A DNA stretch of 64,000 nt from JAHECW01 sp964641415 (GTDB lineage: Bacteria > Acidobacteriota > Thermoanaerobaculia > Thermoanaerobaculales > Sulfomarinibacteraceae). Each line of letters opens with the position of its first letter. Within the stretch, counting starts at the first letter, position 1. The DNA is taken from contig CAZXMW010000002.1 of the NCBI GenBank assembly GCA_964641415.1, positions 131,275-195,274 on the forward strand. Direction: 5' to 3'. Of the stretch, positions 51,052 through 60,503 are shown in pieces. Both the position numbers and the translations under genes were made by a program. The notes beneath the pieces are model-generated. The model was not told the DNA's origin. It ran no database searches and saw only the letters and a list, made by a program, of their open reading frames with translations.

Positions 51052-51442
51052 CTCGACCTCGACGAACCCCCTCGATGACGAGGGCGGCCACCGGGGCCGA
51101 AAACCCGAGGACTACTGCCACCGGGTCGATCCGCGGCACCCAAACGAGAGCCGCAAACATGACGCCCAAAAGCGCGAAACGCCCGATGATTCGGAGTATG
51201 GACGAGAGATCGTAGCTCGGTCGACCGGGCTGGACCACTCGATGAACAACCACCTCCAACCACCAAAAATTGATGATAGCCACAGTCCCCGCCGCGGTCA
51301 AGCTCAAAACACCCGACATTGAGCGAAAAATCACAAGTTCCGCCGCGACCCCGAGAAAAAGCAGGATCCAGGCCAGCCGGACCACCCGGTCGAGGAATCG
51401 GCGAGTCGGGTCCTCACGAGGTGTCGGCGTCGTCATCGTCAT
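51038..51442 (-). CDS. atpI: ATP synthase subunit I-like protein
   Basis: A 134-residue membrane protein with four hydrophobic segments (about 23-42, 46-65, 85-105, 108-125). In this position it corresponds to AtpI, which assists c-ring assembly. Sequence is poorly conserved in this family, so the name depends on gene order. It overlaps atpZ upstream and atpB downstream. Confidence 0.75.
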   Translation of the reverse strand: MTMTTPTPREDPTRRFLDRVVRLAWILLFLGVAAELVIFRSMSGVLSLTAAGTVAIINFWWLEVVVHRVVQPGRPSYDLSSILRIIGRFALLGVMFAALVWVPRIDPVAVVLGFSAPVAALVIEGVRRGRVGGG

Positions 51443-51692
51443 CCCGGTACTGTTCGGCGAGAAACTCCTCCTGGCGGCCGGTCTGCAGAGCGATTCGGAA
51501 CAGGTTCACGAAGCCCGCGATGACGCCGAACAGGGAGAACACGATGGTCAGCCAGGGCCCGGTACCGAGCCAGCCGTCCATCCACTTTCCCCAGAAGTAA
51601 CCGATCGCCATGGCGACCGGAAACTGGATTCCGACGATGGACGCGTTGAGCCAGTTGCTGGCATATTTGACGGCCTTCTTCCGACGTGCCAT
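51414..51692 (-). CDS. atpZ: AtpZ-like ATP synthase accessory protein
   Basis: A 92-residue membrane protein with two hydrophobic helices (about 18-36 and 44-66) and an acidic C-terminus (DDDDDADTS). The pattern GIQFPVAMAIGYFWGKWMD matches the AtpZ/AtpI family, sometimes implicated in magnesium supply or c-ring assembly. It starts 28 bases after nuoN with no recognisable promoter, so it is probably read from the nuo transcript. Confidence 0.8.
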   Translation of the reverse strand: MARRKKAVKYASNWLNASIVGIQFPVAMAIGYFWGKWMDGWLGTGPWLTIVFSLFGVIAGFVNLFRIALQTGRQEEFLAEQYRDDDDDADTS

Positions 51693-51720
51693 GACTCAGC
51701 CTACGCCCGACCGCTCACGG

Positions 51721-53184
51721 TCACAACCAACCGAGCGCCACGAGGCCGCTCTTCGCCCAGATGACCAGCGGCGCCGGCCAGATGCCGATCGCCATGGTCG
51801 TCACGGCGCACACCGCGACCGCCGTCTCGGTCCAGCGGTCGCGAATCATCCGGGCGCCGTCGACGTCTGCGTCCTGGTCGTCCCTGAGGTACATCTGGAC
51901 CACGATTCGGAAGTAGTAGTAGAGGCTGACCGCCGACATCATCACCGAGATGACCACCAGCACGACGCAGCCGGCCTCGACGGTCGCCGCCCAAAGAGAG
52001 AGCTTGCCCATGAAGCCCGCGGTCGGCGGGATGCCGGCGAGCCCGAGCATGAAGATGAGCATCCCCGCCGCGGCGACCGGATGGCGGCGCGACAGCCCGG
52101 CGAAGTCGGCGACGGTCCCGCCGGCGTGGCCCTTCGACTCGAGCAGGATGACGAAACCGAATGCGCCGAGGTTCATGACGGCGTACACCGCCATGTACAT
52201 GAGCACCGCCCAGGTCCCGGCGTCGGAGCCGGCGACCAGCCCCATCAGCGCGTACCCGGCGTGGGCGATGGACGAGTAGGCGAGCATGCGCTTGACGTTG
52301 TCCTGGGTCAGAGCCGCGACGTTGCCGTAGATCATGGTCGCCGCGGAGGCGACCCACAGCACGGCTCGCCACTGGTCGATCTCGCCGGCGAAGGTGCCGG
52401 CGAAGAGGCGCAGGAACATGGCGAACGCGGCCGCTGTCGGAGCCACGGAAATGAATGCCGTGACCGGCGTCGGCGCGCCTTCGTAGGCGTCCGGCGCCCA
52501 GACGTGAAACGGCACCGCGGCGATCTTGAACAGCAGGCCGAAGGCGACGAGCACGATACCGAGCAGGAGCATGATGTTGTCGTGCGGAACCTCGGCTAGG
52601 TGAATCCGGATGGTCTCCAGGTCGAGGCTGCCGGTGGTGCCGTAGACCAGCGAGATGCCGTACAGCAGAATCGCCGATGACGCGGCACCGAGCACGAAGT
52701 ACTTGACCGCGCCCTCGTTGGACTTGACCTCGAGCTTGAAGTAGCCGACCAGAACGTAGACCGACAGCGACATCAGCTCCAGGCCGACGTACAGACTCAC
52801 CAGGTTGGCGCCCGAGGCCATGACGAACATTCCGAGGTCGGCGTACAGAACCAGTGCCGCGAACTCGCCGCCGCTGTACCCGGCGCGATCGACGGTGCCG
52901 GCCGCCATGATCAGGGCGAGGGCCGAGGCGGCGAGCACCAGCAGCTTGAAGAAAACGGCGAACGAGTCGATCACCAGCATGTCGCCCAGGATGAGCTGCG
53001 GGCCCGCTGCCGGTCGCCCGACGGCGATCACCATGACGGCGGTGACCGCCAGTGCGGCCAGAGCCAGGGCGAACACCGGCCGGGCGCCGCGACGGCCGAG
53101 CGGTATGCCGACCAGCAGCACCGCCAACCCCGCCACAGCGAGGACGACCTCCGGCAGGAACGGGACGAAGTCGGCGACCGACAC
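51721..53184 (-). CDS. nuoN: NADH-quinone oxidoreductase subunit N
   Basis: A 487-residue antiporter-like membrane subunit of complex I with about 14 hydrophobic segments. The conserved Glu/Lys sites are in GLELMSLSVYVLVG and a VPFHVWAPDAYEGAPTPVTAF region with the signature of this family. A GTG start follows the nuoM stop by 3 bases. It is the last complex I gene before the atp genes. Confidence 0.96.
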   Translation of the reverse strand: MSVADFVPFLPEVVLAVAGLAVLLVGIPLGRRGARPVFALALAALAVTAVMVIAVGRPAAGPQLILGDMLVIDSFAVFFKLLVLAASALALIMAAGTVDRAGYSGGEFAALVLYADLGMFVMASGANLVSLYVGLELMSLSVYVLVGYFKLEVKSNEGAVKYFVLGAASSAILLYGISLVYGTTGSLDLETIRIHLAEVPHDNIMLLLGIVLVAFGLLFKIAAVPFHVWAPDAYEGAPTPVTAFISVAPTAAAFAMFLRLFAGTFAGEIDQWRAVLWVASAATMIYGNVAALTQDNVKRMLAYSSIAHAGYALMGLVAGSDAGTWAVLMYMAVYAVMNLGAFGFVILLESKGHAGGTVADFAGLSRRHPVAAAGMLIFMLGLAGIPPTAGFMGKLSLWAATVEAGCVVLVVISVMMSAVSLYYYFRIVVQMYLRDDQDADVDGARMIRDRWTETAVAVCAVTTMAIGIWPAPLVIWAKSGLVALGWL

Positions 53185-53187
53185 GGT

Positions 53188-54801
53188 CTACTCCCCGTGC
53201 TCCGGTGGCGCGGCCTCGCCGTGGTCCTCGGCGATCTCGAATCCGATGTCGGCGGGCTTGCTGTCGGCGGGCAGAGCGACGCTGACTCGCGCCATCACGC
53301 GGTCGACGGTCGGTTGCATCCGGTCGAAGAACGGCTTGGGATACAGCCCGATCCAGAACGCGACGATGATGAGCGGGATCAGGGTCCACTGCTCGCGCAG
53401 GTTGAGGTCGGTCAGCTCTTCGTTCTTGGCGTTGGTGATCTCGCCGAAGAACACCCGCTGGTACATCCACAGCATGTAGCCGGCGCCGAGCACGATGCCG
53501 GTGGCGGCGAACAGCGCCCAGACCCAGCTGTGGTGGAAGGCGCCGATCAGGATCGTGAGCTCGCCGATGAAGCCGTTGAGCGTCGGCAGACCGATCGACG
53601 ACATGGTGATGATCATGAAGAACGTCGCGTACAGCGGCATCACCTTGGCGAGGCCGCCGTACTCGGCGATGAGCCTGGTGTGGCGCCGCTCATACACGAT
53701 CCCGACGAGCAGGAAGAGCGCGCCGGTCGACACGCCGTGGTTGAGCATCTGCAGGATCGAGCCGCGCAGGCCGGCATCGTTGAGGGCGAACATCCCGACC
53801 ATGACGAAGCCCATGTGGCTCACCGACGAGTAGGCGACCAGCTTCTTCATGTCCTTCTGGGCCATCGCGACCAGCGCGCCGTAGATGATGGCGACGATCG
53901 ACAGCACCCCGACCCAGCCCACCGCCTTGACGGTGGCGTCAGGCAGCAGCGGCAACGAGAACCGGACGAAGCCGTAGGTGCCCATCTTGAGCAGAACGCC
54001 GGCCAGAACCACCGAACCGGCGGTCGGCGCCTCGACGTGAGCGTCCGGCAGCCAGGTGTGGAACGGAAACATCGGCACCTTGATGGCGAAACCGAAGAAG
54101 AACGCCAGAAAGACCCAGAACTGGAGCTCGGGCGGGATCCGGGCGGCAATGGTGTACAGGTGCGGAACCGAGAATGTCGGATCGTTGCCCAGGCCCTCGA
54201 GCCCGATCGCCGCGAGCCCGCCGGCGTTGAAGAAGTACAGCGCCAGAATGCCGACCAGCATGAGCACCGACCCGATCAGGGTGTAGAGGAAGAACTTGAT
54301 CGCCGCGTAGAGCTTGCGGGGGCCGCCCCAGACGCCGATGAGGAAGTACACCGGCACCAGCATGACCTCCCAGAAGACATAGAACAGCACGAAGTCGAGG
54401 GCGCAGAAGACGCCGAGCATTCCGGTCTGGAGCAGGAGCAGAAAGACGTAATACTCCTTCTGGCGCTCCGAGATCGCGGTGAACGAGCTGTAGACCGAAA
54501 TGAAGCCGAGCAGGGTGGTGAGCAGGATGAGCAGAATCGCGAATCCGTCGACCCCGAACAGATACTGGACTCCGACCGACGGAATCCAGTCGGCCCGGGT
54601 GGCGAACTGGAACTCGGGGCCGTCGGTCCGGTACAGGAACCACAGCGGCAGCGACAGGACGAAGTCGACGGCGGCGACGGCGGTGGCTGCGAGCTTGACC
54701 CCGGTGGTGTTCTCCTTCCTGATGAAAAAGATGATCGCCAGAGCCCCCGCCAGCGGCAGGTAGCAGACCAGGTTGAGGAGCCAGCCATAATCCGTGTTCA
54801 T
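53188..54801 (-). CDS. nuoM: NADH-quinone oxidoreductase subunit M
   Basis: A 537-residue antiporter-like subunit of complex I with about 14 membrane helices. It has the ion-channel Glu in the FWEVMLVPVYFLIGVWGG region and a KVPMFPFHTWLPDAHVEAPT segment with Lys and His. The C-terminus is long, ending in a charged tail (EDHGEAAPPEHGE). Length is typical for NuoM plus a tail. Confidence 0.97.
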   Translation of the reverse strand: MNTDYGWLLNLVCYLPLAGALAIIFFIRKENTTGVKLAATAVAAVDFVLSLPLWFLYRTDGPEFQFATRADWIPSVGVQYLFGVDGFAILLILLTTLLGFISVYSSFTAISERQKEYYVFLLLLQTGMLGVFCALDFVLFYVFWEVMLVPVYFLIGVWGGPRKLYAAIKFFLYTLIGSVLMLVGILALYFFNAGGLAAIGLEGLGNDPTFSVPHLYTIAARIPPELQFWVFLAFFFGFAIKVPMFPFHTWLPDAHVEAPTAGSVVLAGVLLKMGTYGFVRFSLPLLPDATVKAVGWVGVLSIVAIIYGALVAMAQKDMKKLVAYSSVSHMGFVMVGMFALNDAGLRGSILQMLNHGVSTGALFLLVGIVYERRHTRLIAEYGGLAKVMPLYATFFMIITMSSIGLPTLNGFIGELTILIGAFHHSWVWALFAATGIVLGAGYMLWMYQRVFFGEITNAKNEELTDLNLREQWTLIPLIIVAFWIGLYPKPFFDRMQPTVDRVMARVSVALPADSKPADIGFEIAEDHGEAAPPEHGE

Positions 54802-54821
54802 GTTGATTCCCGCCCCCTCGT

Positions 54822-56918
54822 CTACAGATTGACCACGAAGAAGATGACCAGCAGCAGAGCTGCTCCGAAGACCATGACCATGGCGGAGCCCTGGGCGTAC
54901 CCGAACTGGAGCCGTCGGAACTCGCGGCTCGCGACATCGTGGGCGGTCGCCACCAGATTGACCAGACCGTCGACCACCCTGAGGTCGAAGATCCCCGACA
55001 GCCAGGACGAGCCGACGGTGACGTGGCGGGCGCCGTTGACGGCGCCGTCGACCACCCGCGCGTCGATCTTCGACACCAGGCCGGCGAGCTTGACGGTACC
55101 GCGGATCACGGCGGCGTCATAAAGCTCGTCGATCCGGTACGTGTCGAGCAACAGCTTGTGGGCGAATGGAAAGCGCGCCGCGAGACCGTTCGCGCGCTCG
55201 AGGTCTTGGTCGACGAGGTAGAAACGGGAGGCCGTCCAGATGCCGAGCCCGGCGGCGGCCAACAACAGGACGATCAGACCCAGCCCGAGCCCGAGCGAGG
55301 GGTCGGCGGCGGCGTGCTCGCCGCGGCCCAGGTGCAGCACGACCGGATCGAGGAACCGGGCGATGAGGTTGTGTTCGGGGTGTCCCCAGAGGAACCCGGG
55401 CAGCCCGATGAAGCCGCCGATGACGGACGACACGCCCAGAATCTGCAGCGGCAGAGTCATGGTCCACGGCGACTCGTGCAGCTGATGCTCGGCCTCCTCG
55501 CCGCCGCGGAAGTCACCGTGAAATGTCATGTAGAGCAGCCGAAACATGTAGAACGCCGTCAACCCCGCACCGATGACCGCGAGCACCCAGAGCAGTGAGT
55601 AGACGCCGCCGTGGTCGTTGAGGTCGCCGGAGCCGGCGGCGAAGACCCTGGCGAGAATCTCGTTCTCGGAGAAGAACCCGGCGAACGGAACGATGCCGGC
55701 GATGGCGATGGTCGCCACCAGGAAGGTCCAGTAGGTCGTCGGCATGACCTTCTTGAGCCCGCCCATCTTGCGCATGTCCTGCTCACCGCCGCAGGCGTGA
55801 ATCACCGATCCCGAGCCGAGCAAGAGACAGGCCTTGAAGAACGCATGGGTGACGACGTGAAAAATCGCCACCGCGTAGGCGCCGACGCCGGCGGCGAGAA
55901 ACATAAAGCCGAGCTGCGACACCGTCGAGTAGGTCAGGACCTTGTTGATGTCGTTCTGGACCAGGCCGATGGAGGCGGCGATGACCGCCGTCACGCCGCC
56001 GACCACCGCCACGGTGAGCATGGCAGTCGGGCTGAGCTGGTAGAAGTAGTTGCAGCGGACCACGATGTAGACCCCAGCGGTCACCATGGTGGCAGCTTGA
56101 ATCAGCGCCGACGCCGGGGTCGGGCCGGCCACGGCGTCGGGCAGCCAGACATGGAGCGGAATCTGGGCCGACTTGCCGATGGCGCCCAAGAACAGCAGCA
56201 GACCGATGGCGGTCGCAGCCGCGCTCAGGTGGCCGCCGTGGTCAGCCGCGGTGACGGCGAACAGCGCGTCGAACTCCAGCGTGCCGAAGAAGAAGAAGGC
56301 GAAAAAGATCGCGAGCAGGAAGCCGAGGTCGCCGATTCGGTTGGCGATGAACGCCTTCGTGCCGGCCGACGCAGACGAGGCCTCTTCGAAGTGGAAACCG
56401 ATGAGCAGGTAGGAGCACAGCCCGACGCCCTCCAACCCGACGAACAGTACCGGCAGGTTGGAGCCGAGCACCAGGGTCAACATGGCGAACATGAACAGGT
56501 TGAGATAGCTGAAGTAGCGGGCGTAGGCGCGGTCAGGCTCCGAGTGCATGTAGCCGACCGAGTACAGGTGGATGACGAAGCCGACGAAGCTGACGAAGCC
56601 GACCATGACCGCCGACAGCGGGTCGACCTGGAACGAGGCGGCGATCTCCACCGACGCTGTCGAGCCGTCGGCGATGGTGAGCTCGCCGCCGGCGATCCAG
56701 GTGAAGGCCCGGACCACGTACGCCCGGGTGTGGTCCTCGGTGAGGTACCACTGGATCATGGCGGCCCAGCCGTACACCCAGGCCGAACCCGCGCCGAGCA
56801 GTGCGACGGTGTGGGCCACGTTCTTGCCGAGCCCGCGCCGGTGAGTGACGAACCCGTTGAAGCCGGCGCCGATCAGGGGAAACAGTGGAACCAACCAGAT
56901 CAGGTCGTACAGCTTCAT
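54822..56918 (-). CDS. nuoL: NADH-quinone oxidoreductase subunit L
   Basis: A 698-residue antiporter-like subunit of complex I with the usual helix bundle, the FVGLEGVGLCSYLLIGFHFE channel region, the SAQIPLHVWLPDAVAGPTPA signature and a long amphipathic lateral helix in the C-terminal part. Normal length for the family. It lies 5 bases after nuoK. Confidence 0.97.
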   Translation of the reverse strand: MKLYDLIWLVPLFPLIGAGFNGFVTHRRGLGKNVAHTVALLGAGSAWVYGWAAMIQWYLTEDHTRAYVVRAFTWIAGGELTIADGSTASVEIAASFQVDPLSAVMVGFVSFVGFVIHLYSVGYMHSEPDRAYARYFSYLNLFMFAMLTLVLGSNLPVLFVGLEGVGLCSYLLIGFHFEEASSASAGTKAFIANRIGDLGFLLAIFFAFFFFGTLEFDALFAVTAADHGGHLSAAATAIGLLLFLGAIGKSAQIPLHVWLPDAVAGPTPASALIQAATMVTAGVYIVVRCNYFYQLSPTAMLTVAVVGGVTAVIAASIGLVQNDINKVLTYSTVSQLGFMFLAAGVGAYAVAIFHVVTHAFFKACLLLGSGSVIHACGGEQDMRKMGGLKKVMPTTYWTFLVATIAIAGIVPFAGFFSENEILARVFAAGSGDLNDHGGVYSLLWVLAVIGAGLTAFYMFRLLYMTFHGDFRGGEEAEHQLHESPWTMTLPLQILGVSSVIGGFIGLPGFLWGHPEHNLIARFLDPVVLHLGRGEHAAADPSLGLGLGLIVLLLAAAGLGIWTASRFYLVDQDLERANGLAARFPFAHKLLLDTYRIDELYDAAVIRGTVKLAGLVSKIDARVVDGAVNGARHVTVGSSWLSGIFDLRVVDGLVNLVATAHDVASREFRRLQFGYAQGSAMVMVFGAALLLVIFFVVNL

Positions 56919-56922
56919 GCCG

Positions 56923-57225
56923 TCAGCCCCGCATCGTGTCGGCCTCGTCCAGGGCGACGGTGTCGCGAAGCCGGGCGAGGGCGATGATCAGGCCGAGCCC
57001 GATGGCGGCCTCGGCGGCGGCGATGGTGATGACGAAGATCGCCAGAACCTGGCCGGCGAGATCGGACAGCCGGAACGAGAAGGCGATCAGGTTCAGGTTG
57101 ACGGCGGTGAACATCAGCTCGAGCGACATCAGAACGGTGATCAGATTGCGCCGCATCATGACGCCGACCAGCCCCAGGCAGAACAGGATGAGCGACAGCA
57201 CCAGGTAGTGGCCGGCGCCGATCAT
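56923..57225 (-). CDS. nuoK: NADH-quinone oxidoreductase subunit K
   Basis: A 100-residue membrane protein with three helices and the conserved acidic residues in the LMSLELMFTAVNLNL and AAAEAAIGLGLI segments. The ATG overlaps the nuoJ stop by 4 bases. Confidence 0.96.
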   Translation of the reverse strand: MIGAGHYLVLSLILFCLGLVGVMMRRNLITVLMSLELMFTAVNLNLIAFSFRLSDLAGQVLAIFVITIAAAEAAIGLGLIIALARLRDTVALDEADTMRG

Positions 57226-57785
57226 CGCTCGTTCCCGCTCTCGAGGGCCGCCGCCCGCCGGCCGAAGATGATGGCGCCGATCATGGCGACCAGCAGCACG
57301 ACCGAGACGACCTCGAACGGCACCAGATAGGTCGTGTAGAGCACGGCCCCGACGGCCTCGGTGTTGCCGATCTCGGCGCCGTCCACGGCTCGCAGCGCGG
57401 AGCCGTCGCCGTGGCCGGACGCCAAAACGCCGAACACCAGGCCGAAGGCGGCGAGCACGCCGAGCAGCACACCCGCGACGATGGCGACGGGTGCGACGCC
57501 GGACAGAAACGCGGCATCGGGCGCGACGCCCTTGTGATCGAACAACACGATGACGAACAGGAACAGCACCGTGATCCCGCCGCCGCAGATCAGCACCTGG
57601 AAAGCCGCCGGCAGCTCGGCGTGTCGCAGCAGGAAGAGCACCGCGACCATCAGAAAACAGAACAGCAGCGACAGCGCCGCGCGCACCGGGCTTCGAAACG
57701 CCACCACGCCAAGAGCCCCGGCCACGGTCAGCGCGGCGACGCAGTAGAACAGGATCTCGGCGAGGTTGGCGGCGATCAGACCCAT
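57222..57785 (-). CDS. nuoJ: NADH-quinone oxidoreductase subunit J
   Basis: A 187-residue membrane protein with five helices. The N-terminal part includes VAFRSPVRAALSLLFCFLMV and AFQVLICGGGITVLFLFVIVL; the last helix is EVVSVVLLVAMIGAIIF. Start ATG 57785 overlaps the end of nuoA by 10 bases. A longer upstream-extended frame looks non-coding. Confidence 0.95.
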   Translation of the reverse strand: MGLIAANLAEILFYCVAALTVAGALGVVAFRSPVRAALSLLFCFLMVAVLFLLRHAELPAAFQVLICGGGITVLFLFVIVLFDHKGVAPDAAFLSGVAPVAIVAGVLLGVLAAFGLVFGVLASGHGDGSALRAVDGAEIGNTEAVGAVLYTTYLVPFEVVSVVLLVAMIGAIIFGRRAAALESGNER

Positions 57786-58132
57786 TCCAGCGCTCCCCTC
57801 TTCCAGGCGTAGACGAAGCCGACGAACAGGATCGCCAGGAAAATCACCACCTCGATGAGGCCGAACAGCGCCAGCCGGTCGAAACTGACCGCCCACGGAA
57901 ACAGGAGGATCATCTCGACGTCGAAGACCACGAAGAGCACGGCGATGACGGAGGAGCGGGCGGAAAAACCGGTGTCGAGGGCGAGCGACGCGGGCTCGAC
58001 GCCGCACTCGCGGACCTCGGCCTGGATCGGATCGGGCGACCCCGATCGGACCAACTTGGCGAAGATCAGGAGCAGGATCGGGACCGTGATCGCGACGAGG
58101 GAGACAACCAGTACGAAAACGTAGTGCTCCAC
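57776..58132 (-). CDS. nuoA: NADH-quinone oxidoreductase subunit A
   Basis: A 118-residue membrane protein with three helices. The conserved loop is RECGVEPASLALDTGFSARS, and AVLFVVFDVEMILLFPW follows. The start is GTG 58132 with AAGGAGG ribosome-site sequence upstream. It is the first gene of the nuo-atp run and has a consensus-like promoter at 58180-58207. nuoB, C, D, H and I and the NADH-oxidising subunits are absent here. Confidence 0.96.
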   Translation of the reverse strand: MEHYVFVLVVSLVAITVPILLLIFAKLVRSGSPDPIQAEVRECGVEPASLALDTGFSARSSVIAVLFVVFDVEMILLFPWAVSFDRLALFGLIEVVIFLAILFVGFVYAWKRGALEWV

Positions 58133-58179
58133 TCCTCCTCCTTTGATTCCAATCGCCTGGCGCAGAAGCCACTCCCGTC

Positions 58180-58207
58180 ATTCTAGCCGCACCGGACAAA
58201 GTGTCAA
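58180..58207 (-). promoter_or_regulatory. Promoter of the nuo-atp gene run
   Basis: On the minus strand TTGACA (58202-58207), a 16-base spacer and TAGAAT (58180-58185), about 40 bases before the nuoA start. Confidence 0.7.
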
Positions 58208-58392
58208 CGAACCTCGACCGAGGCTCATCTGGCGTGTTTCGAGCACCTTGTAAAACCCGGTCTCACTCGCGGATGGCCGCTCGTCCGCCGCGTCCGGGAG
58301 GCGCGAGGCCCGACCTCCCACCGGCGGTTTCGCCCGACCGGTTCCCCCCGATCTTCATGGAGGTCAACAGCTGCGCTTCGCGTCTTCGCGGT

Positions 58393-59955
58393 TCATCCCG
58401 ATCCACCGCTCTTGAACGTGACAGCCGGTGGAGTGGCGCGGCGGTCGAGGGAACGGTAGGCGATGGCTTCGGCGATGTGGGGCGCCCGGATCCGGTCGTC
58501 GTCGGCGAGGTCGGCGATGGTCCGCGCCACCCGGAGGATCCGGTGCCACGCCCGTGCTGACAGGCCGAGCGCCCGGCTCGCGTGCTCGAGCAGCCGCCGG
58601 CCGTCGTCGTCCGGGCTCGCCCACTCCCGGATCGCGTCGGACCCCATGTCCCCGTTGGTCGCCGGTCCTCCCGGCCCGAGCCTCCGCCGCGCCCGTTGCC
58701 GCGCCGCCCGCACCCGGTCGGCCACCGTCCCGGTCGGCTCGCCGCGACGGTCCTCGGCGAGCTGGCGCCACGGCACCGCGGGCACCGTCACCTGGAGGTC
58801 GAGGCGGTCGAGCAGCGGCCCGGACAGCCGCGACCGGTAGCGCTCGACGGCCATCGGCGTGCAGCCGCACTCCCGGCTGTCGTCGCCCAGATAGCCGCAC
58901 GGGCACGGGTTGGCCGCCGCCACGAGCTGAAAGGCCGACGGAAAGGTCAGGGTCGAACGCGCCCGGGCCACGGTCACCGTCCGGTCCTCGAGCGGCTGCC
59001 GCAGCCCCTCGAGGACGTCGCGGCGGAACTCGGTGAGCTCGTCGAGAAACAGCACCCCGTGGTGGGCCAGCGACACCTCGCCGGGCTGGGGGTTGGTCCC
59101 GCCGCCGATCAGCGCCGCCGACGAAATGGTGTGGTGAGGCGCCCTGAAAGGCCGCTGCGACATCAGACCTCGAGGCCGCGGCACCCGGGTCGACACCGAG
59201 TAGACGCTGGTCACCTCGATCGCCTCCTCGTCGCCGAGGGGCGGCAGGATGCCGGGCAACCGGCGCGCCAGCATGGACTTGCCGCAGCCCGGCGGACCCA
59301 TGAGCAGCAGGTGGTGACCGCCGGCCGCCGCGACCTCGAGGGCGCGTCGGGCCTGCTCCTGGCCGACCACGTCGGCGAGATCCGGGACCATGGCCCGCTC
59401 CAGGTCGCCGTTCCCGTCGAGCCGGTACTGGGGGACCTGTTCGCCGTCTCTCAGGTAGCGGACCACCTCGTGGAGGGTGCCGGCGCCGATGACCCGGATC
59501 CCGGCCACGACCGACCCCTCGGCCAGGTTGGCGGCGGGCAGGATGACCTCGGCAACGCCGCGATCTCGGGCCGCGACCACGATGGGCAGCACGCCCCGGA
59601 TCGGCTGCAGCCTGCCCTCCAGGGACAGCTCGCCGACCAGCAGCCGGTTCTCCAACCGGTCGTGCGGCAGGTAGCCCGACGACGCCAGAAAGGCCGCCGC
59701 CATGGGAAGATCGAGGGCGGCGCCTTCCTTGCGCTCGTCGGCCGGCGCCAGGTTGAACACGACATTGGCCGCCTCCGACCGCCGGCCCAGGTGGCGGATT
59801 GCCGAGAAAATCCGTTCCCTGGCCTCGCGCACGGCCGGATCGGGCAGCCCGACAACGGATACCGACGGTTGGGTCGCCCGGATTTGGTCGACCTCGACGG
59901 TCACGAACAACGCCTCCACGCCGCGCGGCGTGGCGGAGTACGCCTTCGCCAGCAT
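58393..59955 (-). CDS. comM: YifB/ComM-family Mg-chelatase-like AAA ATPase
   Basis: A 520-residue ATPase. An N-terminal ChlI domain (about 20-140) precedes the AAA core with Walker A GPPGCGKSMLARRLP (about 220), Walker B GVLFLDELTEF and a cysteine cluster CPCGYLGDDSRECGC. ComM proteins are helicases that extend heteroduplex DNA in natural transformation. Start ATG 59955 has AAGGAG nine bases upstream; an ATG at 60021 would add non-conserved residues. Confidence 0.95.
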   Translation of the reverse strand: MLAKAYSATPRGVEALFVTVEVDQIRATQPSVSVVGLPDPAVREARERIFSAIRHLGRRSEAANVVFNLAPADERKEGAALDLPMAAAFLASSGYLPHDRLENRLLVGELSLEGRLQPIRGVLPIVVAARDRGVAEVILPAANLAEGSVVAGIRVIGAGTLHEVVRYLRDGEQVPQYRLDGNGDLERAMVPDLADVVGQEQARRALEVAAAGGHHLLLMGPPGCGKSMLARRLPGILPPLGDEEAIEVTSVYSVSTRVPRPRGLMSQRPFRAPHHTISSAALIGGGTNPQPGEVSLAHHGVLFLDELTEFRRDVLEGLRQPLEDRTVTVARARSTLTFPSAFQLVAAANPCPCGYLGDDSRECGCTPMAVERYRSRLSGPLLDRLDLQVTVPAVPWRQLAEDRRGEPTGTVADRVRAARQRARRRLGPGGPATNGDMGSDAIREWASPDDDGRRLLEHASRALGLSARAWHRILRVARTIADLADDDRIRAPHIAEAIAYRSLDRRATPPAVTFKSGGSG

Positions 59956-60079
59956 AGTTCTCTCCTTCGGTTGTGCAGCGTGGAACGACGCCAGTATGTG
60001 CCGAACCTGGGAAATCGTCAAGCGCTGGATCGAGGAATTCCCGACTCGCGCCGAAACAAGGCGGGCGTCTTCAACGTGG

Positions 60080-60085
60080 TATGAT
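60080..60085 (+). promoter_or_regulatory. -10 box TATGAT upstream of ssrA
   Basis: A TATGAT box 17 bases before the mature tmRNA 5' end. The -35 position is not consensus. The gap fits a precursor trimmed at the 5' end. Confidence 0.4.
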
Positions 60086-60102
60086 GAGAGACCGTTGAGA
60101 TT

Positions 60103-60456
60103 GGGGGTGTCCTGGTTTTGACGGGGAACTCATCCGGGCGTCGGCAGCGTGTCGAGGTCTTCACCGTCTCGTTAAAAAGGTGGAAGGCAAACACAACTGC
60201 CGATAACGACTACGCACTGGCTGCTTAGGTAGCCACGTCAACCTCGAGATGCCGCCCGTTCATCTGAGGATTGACGCTGTTTGACGGGCTGGGCCGCCAC
60301 GGCGCCCGAACGTGACGGCCGAGAACTTCTCGGGCTGGCCCCTGGAAAGATCGCCGGACGGTTGATTCAGGGGCGAGATTCATCCGCCGGCTGCACACGG
60401 AGAAACCGGCGCTCGGAGTTCCTCGGACGTGGGTTCGATTCCCACCGCCTCCACCA
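60103..60456 (+). ncRNA. ssrA: Transfer-messenger RNA (tmRNA)
   Basis: A 354-base tmRNA. The tRNA-like 5' end (GGGGGTG then TCCTGGTTTTGACGGGG) pairs with the 3' CGCCTCC stem, which is followed by A and CCA. The T-arm has GGGTTCGATTCCC. It carries a tag reading frame at 60187-60228. It rescues stalled ribosomes with SmpB. A strong terminator follows at 60459-60503. It lies between divergently oriented comM and the small charged protein gene. Confidence 0.97.
60187..60228 (+). other. tmRNA tag reading frame
   Basis: Resume codon GCA followed by AAC ACA ACT and so on to TAG. The tag is ANTTADNDYALAA, which ends in the ALAA motif recognised by ClpXP-type proteases. Confidence 0.95.
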
Positions 60457-60458
60457 TC

Positions 60459-60503
60459 AATTCCCCGCCGGCGCCGACGGCGCCGGCGGGGAATTGATTT
60501 TTT
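60459..60503 (+). terminator. Terminator after ssrA
   Basis: A 17-base perfect stem (60459-60475 and 60479-60495) with a three-base loop, followed by six T residues. Confidence 0.95.
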
